Shown piece by piece: positions 19,001 through 27,799 of a stretch of 64,000 nucleotides of DNA (positions are counted from its first letter, which is position 1; the number at the start of each line of letters is the position of its first letter). The DNA comes from Desulfoluna sp. (GTDB lineage: Bacteria > Desulfobacterota > Desulfobacteria > Desulfobacterales > Desulfolunaceae), in NCBI RefSeq assembly GCF_030145185.1, contig NZ_JAQYWB010000016.1, positions 24,482-88,481 on the forward strand, written 5' to 3'. The position numbers and the translations under genes are program-made. The notes beneath the pieces are model-generated. The model was given only the letters and a program-made list of their open reading frames with translations. It searched no databases and had not been told where the DNA came from.

Positions 19001-19208
19001 CGGTGACGCAGGGCCCGTAAAGGCCACCACTGCCGTCCCTTCGCAACGCATAGACCGTGGCTTTTGACACGGGGCCGTCTTCCACAACCCCGGACAGGGT
19101 CGTTGGCTGACCCGGGTCCGTTCCGCCTCCCCCAGACCCGCCACACGCCGACAGGTTCAGGGCCAAGATGGCCGCCAGGAGCAACCGGGTCCATACGTAA
19201 TTTTTCAT
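16008..19208 (-). CDS. Large lipoprotein with TPR-like helical repeats and calcium-type C-terminus
   Basis: 1066 residues. Signal peptide with lipobox LSAC (C22, followed by G-rich linker), so an outer-membrane lipoprotein is likely. Residues about 35-100 look like a carboxypeptidase-regulatory or SdrD-like beta domain (TTLSGVVEDGPVSKATVYAL). From about 350 to 1000 the sequence is alpha-helical with TPR-like spacing (many A-x-A and Y-x-x-A-L patterns). The tail has DTDGDGLPNFF and DPDSDGDGIPDTTDTRP, thrombospondin type-3-like calcium motifs. ATG at 19208 has AAGGA seven bases upstream; the TTG at 19211 is rejected. It precedes the TonB receptor on the same strand and may be its surface partner. 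I do not recognise a named family over the full length. Confidence 0.75.
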   Translation of the reverse strand: MKNYVWTRLLLAAILALNLSACGGSGGGGTDPGQPTTLSGVVEDGPVSKATVYALRRDGSGGLYGPCVTDEQGRFTVAVDAGVALKDLMLFARGGKDGTTGPEGISFRGMVMMAPLEMFEGNTGAVVVSPVTTLVGLDVASGSSLSAARTAVADMLKVAEAKLTARPTVEGGSFHAKTMMLSLVATARRTQGCKGSAFDGVAFSADGLPDTSEHPELDEVVAVIKGALERGDAPGEVFVRQRLFTCLADVLDANSPASSKEDPDFKARASHLIGDILAATGGRSIHLESMAPERVIRWVLRTSGIETYDIFLGDTFPVLTSWVRENTEIAAIITPVAAKYDIRESLFASELLGNDNAKRLAYYFNSDASHLYKAEKLIETVRDDTVNDYILERIAHGLAEAGFFTEAETILDTKIFSTWCRAEGLRRLGASLHDFKERTGSISQEKVVGAFKKAEPLYKKKIESVGKAFFNGKDAAGVQCLIRGYRAAGAMDRADALTEYMEECTIAMSELNKSALPRIIVSMNKTADVYIEEGNEAQAAVYPGVMLALAKEVPANDAANPDYPKKPDDPAIVDYYLARVYNLTKTLELYGSLYENFGGASYKAGALEAYNLIKELRDTYAYTAERTELFLAKWGIPSLFAIGEDGIAQALTDGFSSRYRKYIYASLATSKAVAGEDMVGAFATVDLITDKDPEDEVAYKVDALTYFAANTKVKYIAASLIAKGPHRYPHAVQALEKARGLLDAFATDDGELNYKVKVQRGYVKLAYLYGLMGHVAGQEANLEKAEAQAYSISGALWKVQALCDTALGWHGLGHDSRMTRCLDDARLAADAVRGGELDAEKMAEMYHWLMRAYQILGDRGKVTEAANMYAAKSVLIFDESLTDDQWATGNYGKHDSLLKDRGGNLIQLSKLLVAFGQTDDAVAALDNVIATKDVFYDDDVCVTLCVGESSKTVSEKTLVYAYAHADATAKALDVARALGNTSEINQGIKMVAASLTGRDHFPQKSSYSPKPDYWIAQVDTDGDGLPNFFSPLATPADIAASGLTLDPDSDGDGIPDTTDTRPLFAD

Positions 19209-19211
19209 CAA

Positions 19212-19837
19212 TTCATCCTTAAATATTTCTGGTTCACATCACATCAATCAGCAACGGCCCTCATACAAAGGTATTGAGGTTCGGGCTGAAAATGGACCGG
19301 CCTTCCGGCAGGGCTCGCTTGTCCTCATTGTCTATCAGCGAAAAAAACGGTTATCGCCCAGCGAAACAATCTTCGAACGCTCATTTTTATGTTACCTGTC
19401 CCTTTTTACGGTGCTCGCACTGCCCTCGCTTTGAGTTGGACACAAAAACAGATTTCGGCTCAACTAACTTTTTGTCGTTTGGCACAGACATCTATCGATT
19501 AGCCCTTTGGCTGTCAAGGTATTTTTGGCATTCAACTATTTTCTTGGATCGCCTAAAAAAAGAAAAAAGCTTTGTAATTAAGCAGTTACAGCCTGGCATG
19601 AACGATCAACACAAATTCAACCCATTGACAAATGGTATAAGGCCCAGTACTTAACTGCCTTGTTTGGACTGCCGAAACTATATTGGCAGTCAAAACGAAA
19701 ACCGCCGACCGCACTTAAAATTATCGGGTTCACGCTGTCCTGCCTTTCACACCGACGTGAGGCGATGGACACGGCGCACCGTTTTCCGAGCTGGCCTTTA
19801 GCAGCTCCCGACCCCATTTTTACGGAGTAAACCGTCC
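19212..19837. other. 626-base intergenic region without a supported gene
   Basis: Divergent gap between the lipoprotein gene and the M16 protease. It is less GC-rich than its surroundings and holds two short overlapping frames (19274-19654 plus, 19617-19871 minus) with no family character. It contains a minus-strand TTGACA-17-TAGATG (19490-19519) and a plus-strand TTGACA-17-TACTTA (19624-19652) that could be promoters for the two neighbouring genes, and one CAACTAACTTTTT motif (19449-19461) that recurs at 33757. No family A or B repeat is present. Confidence 0.4.
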
Positions 19838-22738
19838 ATGAAACCAAGCCCAAACCCAAACCCAAACACAAGCCTCGCCTCCGTTTCCGTGTCCCCGACC
19901 GGAACCCGCAGCAAAGGCTCTCTGTTTCTTTTTTTTACAGCCCTCCTGCTTCTGGGCAGCGCCTGCGCGGTTCTCAAATCCCCCTCCCAGACAACCGAGC
20001 CCCTCCCTGTCAGCAAAAAAATACTCACCGGCACTCTGGACAACGGGCTCCGGTACTACATTCGCCAAAACCCCTACCCGGAGGACCGCGTGGAACTCCG
20101 GCTCAACGTCCGCACCGGGTCCCTCAATGAGACAGGCAAAGAGTTGGGCCTCGCCCACTTCGTAGAACACATGGCCTTTAACGGAATCCGCCATTTTGAA
20201 CACAACGAGCTCATCGCATTCATTGAGGAGGCGGGCCTCACCTTCGGAGCCCACACCAACGCCTACACCTCCACCGAGGTCACAAACTACCAGCTCAGCA
20301 TGCCCCTGAACCGTCCCGAGCTGCTGGATAAAGCTTTTTTGGTGTTGGGAGATTGGGCCGACGGCCTGCTCTTTGATCCGAGCGAAATCGAAAAGGAAAA
20401 AGGGGTGATTGTCGAAGAATGGCGCATGCGTGATGGCGTGCGAAAGCGAATCAGCAATCAAAGCCGGGCCGTGCTGCTGGCCGGGTCCCTCTACCCCGAA
20501 CGGGACCCCATCGGTGAAATGCCCATTGTGCGGGGAGCGGATCGCGCTGTCCTGAAAGGGTATTACGACGCCAACTACACCCCGGATCGCATGAGCGTTG
20601 TGGTGGTGGGTAATATTGATGTAAACGACATGAAAACACGCATCGAAACCGCCCTGGGCGATGTCGCCCCCCGAAAGCCCCGCGCAGCCGCCTCAAAAGA
20701 GGTGCCCCTCACCCCGGGCCTGCGTGTCACCACCCTCACCGACCCCGAGCTCACCTCCGGGGTCGTGGCCACCGACCACCTCTTCTCCCGAACCCCCACC
20801 ACCACCTTCGAGGACTTTAAACGGGACCTCACGGAACAGCTGGCCTTCTCCGCCTTTAACCGACGCGTTCAGAAAAAGATCACCGACCAAGAGCTTCCCC
20901 TGCTCCGCGCCTTTGCCCGGGTCACGAATATTGAAAGCAACCTGTGCACGGCCCGCTTCATGGCCCGCCCCGTTAAAGGGAAGGTCTCCGAAGGGATCTT
21001 TGCTCTCTACGCCGAGATGGAGCGGGTTCGCCGCTTCGGTTTTCTGCCCGAAGAGCTTGCCGAACAAAAAGCCGCCTTCAAAAAGGCCCTGACCGAAGCG
21101 GCCCGCCCCGGTCGCCGCGTGGAGTCGTCCGACCACGCCAACGCCATCTGCGAATTTGACACCAGCGGTGGGTCCCTGACGGATCCCGACCAGAATCTGG
21201 CCCTGTTCCTCCAGGCCGAAGCGAACATCTCCGAAGGGGACCTGAACCGGGCCTTTGGTCGATGCCTCTCCCCTGCGAGCCGCTCCGTCCTCTTCACCTT
21301 CCCAGAAAAAAGAAAAGACGAAACCCTCTCAAAACCGGAGATCACCGCCCTGATGACCAAGGCCCACCAAACGGCCCTGACGCCCTACACCCTGGCCCCG
21401 GCCATCACCTCACTGCTCCCCACACCGCCCCAGGGCGGTGCCGTGGCGGACAGACAAAAAATGTCCACCATCGACGGCCTCTCCTACACCCTCTCCAACG
21501 GAACCCGCCTTATCATCAAGCCCACCTCCTACACCCCCGGCGAGTTCCTCATCCGAGGAACCGCCAAGGGGGGCCTCTCAAGCGTCCCAGATGCCGATTA
21601 CAAACGAGTGTCCATGGCCGCCACCTTAGTCAATCAAAGCGGTTTTAAAGGGATCGCACTCGCTGAGCTGAACCGATTCCTGGCGGGCCGGAGCGTCAAT
21701 ATCTCCCCCTCCCTGAATGCCAACACCACCTCCTTGACCGGTGGCGCTGCGACCGTTGAGGCCGAGACACTCTTTCAGATGCTGCGTCTTTACTTTATCG
21801 CCCCTGACGTCTCCCCCAAGGCTCTGTCCATACACAAAGCGCGGATGACACAAAGCATCAATGCCCGGGCCCAGGATAAGAAATTCCTCTTCTCTGCAAA
21901 GGCTGCCGAGGCACGCCACAACGATAAATTCCGAGACCAGCCCCTGGCCACAGGCGACCTGGAAACGCTTACCCCTGAGGCCCTCCTCGCTGATTATCAA
22001 GGTTTTTTTGCCTCACCCTCCACATTTACATTTACCGTTGTGGGGGACGTAAAGCCCAATGAGATCGCCGACCTGGCCGCCCGCTACCTGGGCGACATTC
22101 CAGCCATAACCAATGAAAGAAAAGGGGTGGACCGCGGCCTCCGACAAAATCCTGTCGCAGGCCCTTCAAGTATCCGCCTCACCGGCAAAGGCGACCTGGC
22201 CGAGCGCGCCTCGATCTCCGCCTTCTACGAAAAAGAGAGCCATTTCACCCTCAAACGAAACGTTCAGCTCTCCATCTTGAGGAGAATCCTCTCCCGCAGG
22301 TTCAGGCTCTCCGTCCGAGAGGAGATCGGAGGGGTCTACGCCATCTCCGCCGGGCTCCGCATCCTGCCCGAACCCACTCCCCTGTTCAAAGGATCCCTCT
22401 CATTTACCTGCGACCCGCAGCGCGTGGATGAGCTGATTCCCCTTGCCGAAGGCATCCTGCGGGACATAGGCGAAAACGGCGTGACAAAGCAGGAGATGGA
22501 GATGGCAGTGAAACAAAGCCTCACCTCCCTGGTCCAGGTCCAGAAAAAGGACCGCTATTGGTTAGGCACCCTCTCTACGACCTTTGCCTACGACTGGCCC
22601 CTTGATGAGGTGGTAAACCGCGAAGACACCCTGCGCAGCACCACCCTTGAGGAGCTCAACACCCTGGCCGCTGAAACACTCACCGGTATCAAAGGATTTA
22701 TCACCGTCTACACCCCCGAAATAAAGGAGGCTTCATGA
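19838..22738 (+). CDS. M16-family zinc metalloprotease lipoprotein (insulinase/pitrilysin-like)
   Basis: 966 residues, tandem M16 halves. The inverted zinc motif is H107-F-V-E110-H111 in GLAHFVEHMAFNG, with the distal acidic cluster IVEEWRMR near 190; the second half (from about residue 530, LSYTLSNGTRLIIKPTSYTP) lacks a metal site, as expected for the non-catalytic half. Lipobox LGSAC (C43) makes it a lipoprotein, probably periplasm-facing. The N-terminus includes PNPNPNPN encoded by tandem CCCAAA hexamers, a possible slippage tract. GGAG lies ten bases upstream of the ATG. It overlaps the peptide-binding gene by four bases, so protease and importer are translated together: a peptide-scavenging role is inferred. 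Confidence 0.9.
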   Translation: MKPSPNPNPNTSLASVSVSPTGTRSKGSLFLFFTALLLLGSACAVLKSPSQTTEPLPVSKKILTGTLDNGLRYYIRQNPYPEDRVELRLNVRTGSLNETGKELGLAHFVEHMAFNGIRHFEHNELIAFIEEAGLTFGAHTNAYTSTEVTNYQLSMPLNRPELLDKAFLVLGDWADGLLFDPSEIEKEKGVIVEEWRMRDGVRKRISNQSRAVLLAGSLYPERDPIGEMPIVRGADRAVLKGYYDANYTPDRMSVVVVGNIDVNDMKTRIETALGDVAPRKPRAAASKEVPLTPGLRVTTLTDPELTSGVVATDHLFSRTPTTTFEDFKRDLTEQLAFSAFNRRVQKKITDQELPLLRAFARVTNIESNLCTARFMARPVKGKVSEGIFALYAEMERVRRFGFLPEELAEQKAAFKKALTEAARPGRRVESSDHANAICEFDTSGGSLTDPDQNLALFLQAEANISEGDLNRAFGRCLSPASRSVLFTFPEKRKDETLSKPEITALMTKAHQTALTPYTLAPAITSLLPTPPQGGAVADRQKMSTIDGLSYTLSNGTRLIIKPTSYTPGEFLIRGTAKGGLSSVPDADYKRVSMAATLVNQSGFKGIALAELNRFLAGRSVNISPSLNANTTSLTGGAATVEAETLFQMLRLYFIAPDVSPKALSIHKARMTQSINARAQDKKFLFSAKAAEARHNDKFRDQPLATGDLETLTPEALLADYQGFFASPSTFTFTVVGDVKPNEIADLAARYLGDIPAITNERKGVDRGLRQNPVAGPSSIRLTGKGDLAERASISAFYEKESHFTLKRNVQLSILRRILSRRFRLSVREEIGGVYAISAGLRILPEPTPLFKGSLSFTCDPQRVDELIPLAEGILRDIGENGVTKQEMEMAVKQSLTSLVQVQKKDRYWLGTLSTTFAYDWPLDEVVNREDTLRSTTLEELNTLAAETLTGIKGFITVYTPEIKEAS

Positions 22739-24585
22739 AGCGCCGCCTGATGCACATGGGCGCGGCGGCCCTTTTCCTTCTGGCCGGCAGCCTGCCGGCC
22801 ACGGCCGAAGAGCATACCACCCATGCCGTCACCCTCATCGGTTCACCGAAATACGGGGAAGACTTCACCCACTTTGCCTACACCCGCCCCGATGCCCCCA
22901 AGGGAGGAACCTTTCGCCGGGGCATGGTGGGCACCTTCGACAGTTTAAACGACGTGGCCGTCAAGGGTCGCTGCGCCGCAGGCGTGAGCTTCATCTACGA
23001 CACCCTCATGGAGTCCTCCGCGGATGAAGCCTCCGCCGCCTACGGGCTGCTCGCCGAAAAGCTGACCACCTCAGACGATAACGCCTGGGCCATCTTCCAC
23101 CTGAGAAAAGAGGCAAGATTCCACGACGGCCACCCCGTCACCGCCGAGGACGTCTGCTTCAGCTTTGCGGCCATCACCGGCGAGAGCCCCTTTTATAAAA
23201 ACTACTTCAAGGCGGTGGACCGCGTGGAGGCCTTGGGCCCCCACACGGTGAAATTTCACTTTAAAAAAGAGGGACGAAACCGCGAGCTGCCCTACATCGC
23301 CGGCCAGCTCAAGGTGCTTCCCAAGCACTACTGGAAAGGCAGGGACCTGTCGAAAAGCACCCTTGAAATCCCCCTGGGCAGCGGCCCCTACCTCATCGCC
23401 TCCGCGGACCCGGGCAAACGCATCACCTTTACGCGCGTGCCCGATTACTGGGGACGCGGCCTGCCGGTCAACAAGGGCCGCTACAATTTTGATCGCATGG
23501 TGTTTGAGTACTTCAAGGACCGCACCGTCGCCTTTGAGGCCTTTAAGGCGGGCCACTACGACCTTCAGGGAGAAAGCGCCGGGAAAAACTGGTACCGAGG
23601 ATACACCGGAAAAAACGTGGAGAATGGCTGGATTAAAAAGGAGGAAATCCCCCACAGCAGGCCCACCGGCATGAAGGGGATTGTCATGAACACCCTGGCA
23701 CCTCCTTTAAACGACCGAAACGTCAGATGCGCCCTCACCCGCGCCTTCGACTTCGAGTGGATCAACAGCAAAATCTACTTCGGTCAGCTCAAACGGCACA
23801 CCAGCTTTTTCTCGAACTCCGAGTTCGCCAGCAGCGGGATCCCCCAAGGAGAGGAGCTCAACATACTGGACACTCTCCGGGACCTGGTCCCCGCGGAGAT
23901 CTTCACTACCCCTTTTAAGCTGAAAACAGGCGATGGCTCCGGCATGGACCGCCAGCGCCTGGGCGACGCCGCAGCCATCCTCGCCGAGTCGGGATACGGG
24001 TTTAAAGACGGAGCCATGCGGGACAAGAGAGGAAACGCGTTGAAACTCGAGGTTCTCATGGGCTCCAAGGCCATGCAGAAAGAGCTCCTCCCCTTCAAGC
24101 AGAGCCTGGCCCGCCTGGGCATCGAACTCACCCTGCACCTGGTGGACTCCACCCACTACATCCAAAAAGTCCGCAACAAGGAATACATGATGGTCTTCTC
24201 CGGCTTCCGCCAGTCCCTCTCCCCGGGCAACGAGCAACGCGGCATGTGGCACAGCGAAACCGCCGGGGTCAAAGGGAGCCGCAACCTCTGCGGCATCCAT
24301 GACGCCGCCGTGGACGCCCTGGTGGAAAAAGTCATCGCCGCCCCGGACCACGACGCCCTGGTGGCAAGGACTAAAGCCCTGGATCGCCTCCTGCTCTACG
24401 GACATTACATCATCCCGGACGGCTACAGCGACCGCTTCCGCCTCGCCTGCTGGGACCGCTTCGGCAAACCCGAGACCCGCCCCACCCACGGCCTGAGCAT
24501 CGACACCTGGTGGGTCGACCCGGCAAAAGACGCCAAAATGCCGGACTGCCTGGTGTCAAAATCGATGGAGATGAGCAAAAAATAG
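22735..24585 (+). CDS. yejA: Peptide ABC transporter substrate-binding protein, YejA-like (SBP family 5)
   Basis: 616 residues. Signal peptide (MKRRLMHMGAAALFLLAGSL, cleavage after about PATAEE). The opening GSPKYGEDFTHFAYTRPDAP-KGGTFRRG and GTFDSLNDVAVKG is specific to the YejA branch of oligopeptide-binding proteins; family-5 features such as LREKARFHDGHPVTAEDV-type sequence follow near 120. Starts on the ATGA overlapping the M16 gene stop and is followed by YejB-, YejE- and YejF-like genes. In enterobacteria Yej imports oligopeptides and microcin C; here it would collect peptides released by the protease. Confidence 0.88.
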   Translation: MKRRLMHMGAAALFLLAGSLPATAEEHTTHAVTLIGSPKYGEDFTHFAYTRPDAPKGGTFRRGMVGTFDSLNDVAVKGRCAAGVSFIYDTLMESSADEASAAYGLLAEKLTTSDDNAWAIFHLRKEARFHDGHPVTAEDVCFSFAAITGESPFYKNYFKAVDRVEALGPHTVKFHFKKEGRNRELPYIAGQLKVLPKHYWKGRDLSKSTLEIPLGSGPYLIASADPGKRITFTRVPDYWGRGLPVNKGRYNFDRMVFEYFKDRTVAFEAFKAGHYDLQGESAGKNWYRGYTGKNVENGWIKKEEIPHSRPTGMKGIVMNTLAPPLNDRNVRCALTRAFDFEWINSKIYFGQLKRHTSFFSNSEFASSGIPQGEELNILDTLRDLVPAEIFTTPFKLKTGDGSGMDRQRLGDAAAILAESGYGFKDGAMRDKRGNALKLEVLMGSKAMQKELLPFKQSLARLGIELTLHLVDSTHYIQKVRNKEYMMVFSGFRQSLSPGNEQRGMWHSETAGVKGSRNLCGIHDAAVDALVEKVIAAPDHDALVARTKALDRLLLYGHYIIPDGYSDRFRLACWDRFGKPETRPTHGLSIDTWWVDPAKDAKMPDCLVSKSMEMSKK

Positions 24586-24633
24586 CCTCCGGCGGCAAGG
24601 TGACGCCACCTTGAAAGTGGGTTTGCGAATGCG
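24585..24633 (+). repeat. Dispersed palindromic repeat, family A, copy 6
   Basis: GCCTCCGGCGGCAAGGTGAC then GCCACCTTGAAAGTGGGTTTGCGAATGCG. It begins on the last base of the yejA stop codon. The gap to yejB (24586-24952) holds this copy, an opposite-facing copy at 24888 and about 250 bases between them in which I see no gene. Confidence 0.85.
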
Positions 24634-24887
24634 TGGGGCCTTCGTTATGCCTGCGTTTTCGAGGCATTCGCGCCAAGGGTGAGATTCTTCAAGCGTCTTT
24701 GCAGGAGATGCCGGTTTTATAAATGTAGAATGCTGTGGGCCGGTTCTGTTCAGTGAGACTGAAAAACCAGGGAAGACGAGGCCCCATGGTTGCTAAGCAG
24801 TTTAGTGAATTTTTTTAATTGAGCTGATGGTGTGAAAACGCAGATGGCCGAAACGATGGGCAAGGCCACAAAATCATCCATCACGGG

Positions 24888-24928
24888 CGCAACCCGCTTT
24901 CGAGGTGGCACACCTCGCCGCCGGAGGC
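24888..24928 (-). repeat. Dispersed palindromic repeat, family A, copy 7
   Basis: GCAACCCGCTTTCGAGGTGG then CACACCTCGCCGCCGGAGGC, followed by a T-run. Inverted relative to copy 6, so the two could pair over a 250-base loop. The reading frame MAHLAAGG in front of yejB is translated repeat, not protein. Confidence 0.85.
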
Positions 24929-24952
24929 TTTTTTCTTATTTTCGGAGACCAT

Positions 24953-26062
24953 ATGACACACTACATCGCCAAACGGGTTTTACTGATCTTCCCGACCCTT
25001 TTGGGCATCATCACCATCAACTTTTTTCTGGTCCAGGCCGCCCCCGGAGGTCCGGTAGAGACCATGATCGCCCGATTATCCGGCATCGAGGTCTCGGCCG
25101 TGGACCGGGCCACGGGCTCCCAGGAGACCAGCGGGCCCTCGGACACCGAAGAGGCCTTGGATGAGTCGGTCTCCCCGTACAAAGGTGCCGACGGCATCCC
25201 GCCGGAGGTGATCGCAGAGATCGAGCGCCTCTACAACTTCGACAAACCCCTGCTCACCCGGTATGTGCTGATGCTGAAGGATTTTGCCAGCTTTGACTTC
25301 GGCGAGAGCTTTTTCCGGGACAAGCGGGTCATCGACCTGATCAAAGAAAAACTGCCCGTCTCCATCTCCCTGGGGGTCTGGAGCACCCTTCTCATCTATC
25401 TCATCTCCATCCCCCTGGGGATCGCCAAAGCCGTGCGCCATGGCAGCCGGTTCGACCTCTGGAGCTCCCTGGTCATCATCGTGGGGGATGCCGTGCCCAT
25501 GTTCCTCTTTGCCATCGTGCTCATCATCCTTTTTGCCGGTGGCAATTATCTGACCCTTTTCCCCTTACGGGGCCTGGTCTCCGATCACGTCGCCCAGCTC
25601 AGCACCTGGGGAAAAATCCTGGATTATCTCTGGCACATGGTGCTGCCCATCGCGACCCTGGTCATTGGCGGGTTTGCCTCCCTGACCCTGCTCACCAAAA
25701 ACGCGTTTTTAGATGAGATCAGCGCCCAGTACGTCAACACGGCCCGGTCCAAGGGCCTCACCGAGAAGCGAATTCTCTACGGCCACATCTTTCGAAACGC
25801 CATGCTCATCGTCATCGCAGGGTTCCCAGCGGCCTTTATCTCCATGTTCTTTACGGGCTCGCTCATGACCGAGGTGATCTTCTCCTTAGACGGCATGGGG
25901 CTCATGGGCTTTGAAGCGGCCATGAGCCGGGACTACCCCGTTATGTTCGCCACCCTCTATATCTTTACCCTCATGGGCCTGGCCTTGAGCATCGTCAGCG
26001 ACCTGACCTACACCCTGGTGGACCCCCGCATCTCCTTTGGGTCGTCGGGGAGTAGCCTTTGA
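24953..26062 (+). CDS. yejB: Peptide ABC transporter permease, YejB-like
   Basis: Inner-membrane permease of the Yej-type importer, 369 residues from the ATG at 24953, which has GGAG five bases upstream; the longer frame from 24905 is translated repeat. The start [20 protein letters not shown] and [19 protein letters not shown] is typical of YejB. The BPD_transp_1 region carries about six spans with the EAA-like loop [21 protein letters not shown] near residue 265. Flanked by family A repeats on both sides. Confidence 0.9.
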   Translation: MTHYIAKRVLLIFPTLLGIITINFFLVQAAPGGPVETMIARLSGIEVSAVDRATGSQETSGPSDTEEALDESVSPYKGADGIPPEVIAEIERLYNFDKPLLTRYVLMLKDFASFDFGESFFRDKRVIDLIKEKLPVSISLGVWSTLLIYLISIPLGIAKAVRHGSRFDLWSSLVIIVGDAVPMFLFAIVLIILFAGGNYLTLFPLRGLVSDHVAQLSTWGKILDYLWHMVLPIATLVIGGFASLTLLTKNAFLDEISAQYVNTARSKGLTEKRILYGHIFRNAMLIVIAGFPAAFISMFFTGSLMTEVIFSLDGMGLMGFEAAMSRDYPVMFATLYIFTLMGLALSIVSDLTYTLVDPRISFGSSGSSL

Positions 26063-26086
26063 TGGCTGAAAACCGGGAAAGAAAAA

Positions 26087-26169
26087 GCCTCCGGCGGCAA
26101 GGTGTGCCACCTTGAAAGCAGGTTGCGAATGCGTTTTGCCCCTCGTTCCTCGGGTCAAATCACATTCGC
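26087..26169 (+). repeat. Dispersed palindromic repeat, family A, copy 8 (extended)
   Basis: GCCTCCGGCGGCAAGGTGTG then CCACCTTGAAAGCAGGTTGCGAATGCG, continuing into the extension TTTTGCCCCTCGTTCCTCGG-GTCAAATCACATTCGC. The extension matches, inverted, the head of the copy at 30565, showing that the full unit is about 85 bases. Confidence 0.85.
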
Positions 26170-26249
26170 ATTTGGGTTGATGTAAATTTGAAATATGTAT
26201 TTAAGACCTGTTTGTTAAACCCGACTTTATAAAATCAGGCAAACGTTTA

Positions 26250-26273
26250 GCCCCCGGCAGGGCCGCCGGAGGC
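26250..26273 (-). repeat. CCGGC-stem hairpin (family A2, copy 2)
   Basis: GCCCCCGGCAGGGCCGCCGG-AGGC, the reverse complement of the hairpin at 27370. Lies about 50 bases upstream of the yejE start. Confidence 0.7.
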
Positions 26274-26321
26274 AATCGTTTTGCCCAACCCTAAACCGTG
26301 CCCATGGATACACGCGCCATC

Positions 26322-27356
26322 ATGAAATTATCTTCCCTCACCCGCAAGCGCCTCACCGTCTTTAAAAGGGACCGGCGCGCCTTTTTTTCCCTTGTGGTTT
26401 TCGGCCTTCTCTTTGCCATGAGCCTGGGGGCCGAGCTCATCGCCAACGACAAACCCTTTTACGTCCATTACCAGGGGAAGCACTACTTTCCCCTCTTTGC
26501 CGCCTACAGCGAGCAGGTGTTCGGCGGATTTCTCCCCACCGAGGCCTGCTATAGCGATCCCTACCTTAAAGAGAAGATCGAAAAACAGGGGTGGATCCTC
26601 TGGCCCCCAATCCGGTACAGCTACGACACCATCCGCTACGACCTGCCCTCCCCGCCCCCCACAGCGCCCACTCTGACCAACCCCCTGGGCACCGACGACC
26701 TGGGCCGGGATGTCTTTGCCCGGAGCCTCTACGGATTTCGCCTCTCGGTCCTCTTCGGCTTCGCCTTCACCTTGATTACCTCCGTCCTCGGCATCACCGC
26801 GGGTGCCATTCAGGGGTATTACGGCGGGAAGGTGGACCTCTGGGGCCAGCGTCTCATGGAGATCTGGTCGGGCATCCCCATGCTTTATCTTCTCATCATC
26901 ATGAACAGCTTTATGACCCCGGGGTTCTGGTGGCTCCTGGCCCTGATGGTCCTCTTCGGCTGGATGCGCCTCGTGGGCGTGGTCCGCGCCGAATTTCTCA
27001 GGGGTCGCCAGCTCGACTACGTCCAGGCTGCCCGGGCCTTAGGGGTCAAAGACAGGGAGATCATCACCCGCCACATCCTGCCCAACGCCATGGTGGCAGC
27101 CATGACCTTCCTCCCCTTTATCCTCTCAGGCTCCATCGGCATCCTGACCTCCCTGGATTTTCTCGGCTTCGGCATGCCCCCGGGCTCCCCCTCCCTGGGC
27201 GAACTCCTCGCCGCAGGCAAATCCAACCTCCACGCCCCCTGGCTCGGCCTCTCTGCCTTTGCCATCGTGGCCAGCATGCTCACCCTGCTGGTTCTCATCG
27301 GGGAAGGCGTCAGAAACGCCATGGACCCGAAGCATATTCAGGGAGGGGGCGCGTAA
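26322..27356 (+). CDS. yejE: Peptide ABC transporter permease, YejE-like
   Basis: Second inner-membrane permease of the importer. LGAELIANDKPFYVHYQGKH near 34-53, GWILWPPIRYSYDTI, GTDDLGRDVFARSLYG and GALQGYYGGKVDLWGQR-type sequence, and GVVRAEFLRGRQLDYVQAAR near 225 match YejE closely along the whole length. I chose the ATG at 26322 (344 residues) by alignment with the usual YejE start; GTG 26298 and ATG 26304 are also in frame. None has a recognisable ribosome-binding site, which is odd next to its well-equipped neighbours and may reflect repeat insertion just upstream. Confidence 0.88.
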   Translation: MKLSSLTRKRLTVFKRDRRAFFSLVVFGLLFAMSLGAELIANDKPFYVHYQGKHYFPLFAAYSEQVFGGFLPTEACYSDPYLKEKIEKQGWILWPPIRYSYDTIRYDLPSPPPTAPTLTNPLGTDDLGRDVFARSLYGFRLSVLFGFAFTLITSVLGITAGAIQGYYGGKVDLWGQRLMEIWSGIPMLYLLIIMNSFMTPGFWWLLALMVLFGWMRLVGVVRAEFLRGRQLDYVQAARALGVKDREIITRHILPNAMVAAMTFLPFILSGSIGILTSLDFLGFGMPPGSPSLGELLAAGKSNLHAPWLGLSAFAIVASMLTLLVLIGEGVRNAMDPKHIQGGGA

Positions 27357-27369
27357 ATCTTAAAAAAAA

Positions 27370-27411
27370 GCCTCCGGCGGCCCTGCCGGGGGCCAACCTT
27401 TTGAAAAGGTT
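27370..27411. repeat. CCGGC-stem hairpin plus AACCTTTTGAAAAGGTT palindrome (family A2, copy 3)
   Basis: GCCTCCGGCGGCCCTGCCGG-GGGC (27370-27393) followed by AACCTTTTGAAAAGGTT (27395-27411), a perfect 17-base palindrome around a central G. Preceded by eight A residues, twelve bases after the yejE stop; it may terminate or protect the upstream message. Confidence 0.75.
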
Positions 27412-27441
27412 GCCAAACAGCTTCTTTTTACAACGCTGAAT

Positions 27442-27619
27442 GCGGATGTGATTTGCCCCGAGGAATCCGCCTACGCAAAAGCCTCCGGCGTGACAAGTCC
27501 GCCTAAGCCCAAGTCTATGCGTCGCCATTCGACCCACGTCAATGGGCTACGCCGTGACATAGGGACAAAGCGCGTTCACCACCTAAGGTCCAGGGGATTA
27601 TCCCCTGGCCGCCGGAGTT
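27442..27619 (-). repeat. Long composite copy of family A
   Basis: Head GCGGATGTGATTTGCCCCGA, the TCCGCCTACGCAAAAGCCTC unit once, the CAATGGGCTACGCCGTGACA region, then a variant core in which the AAGGTG stem is replaced by another perfect palindrome, CCAGGGGATTATCCCCTGG, before GCCGCCGGAG. Located in the yejE-yejF gap (27357-27850). Confidence 0.75.
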
Positions 27620-27750
27620 ATGCCGGTTAATATCACCCCATGAGTTGCCAGTGAAAAACCGCCTGCTCACGCACATGCGGCTCACATTGCCGACCTTCAC
27701 TCTTCGGGTGAATGCGGACGCATTGCAGCCTCAAGAGACGCCTCCCGATG

Positions 27751-27799
27751 CGCATTCGCAAACCCGCTTTCGAGGTGGCACACCTCGCCGCCGGAGGCA
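27751..27799 (-). repeat. Dispersed palindromic repeat, family A, copy 9
   Basis: GCGCATTCGCAAACCCGCTT, GAGGTGGCACACCTC, GCCGCCGGAGGC. Nearly identical to copies 2 and 7; lies 50 bases upstream of yejF. Confidence 0.85.

Noticed and set aside
19274..19654. 126-codon plus-strand gene upstream of the M16 protease
   Set aside because: Composition unlike neighbouring genes, no ribosome site, no family features; region better read as promoter DNA.
24905..24952. N-terminal extension MAHLAAGG of the YejB-like permease
   Set aside because: The codons are the family A repeat core; the ATG at 24953 has a proper ribosome-binding site.
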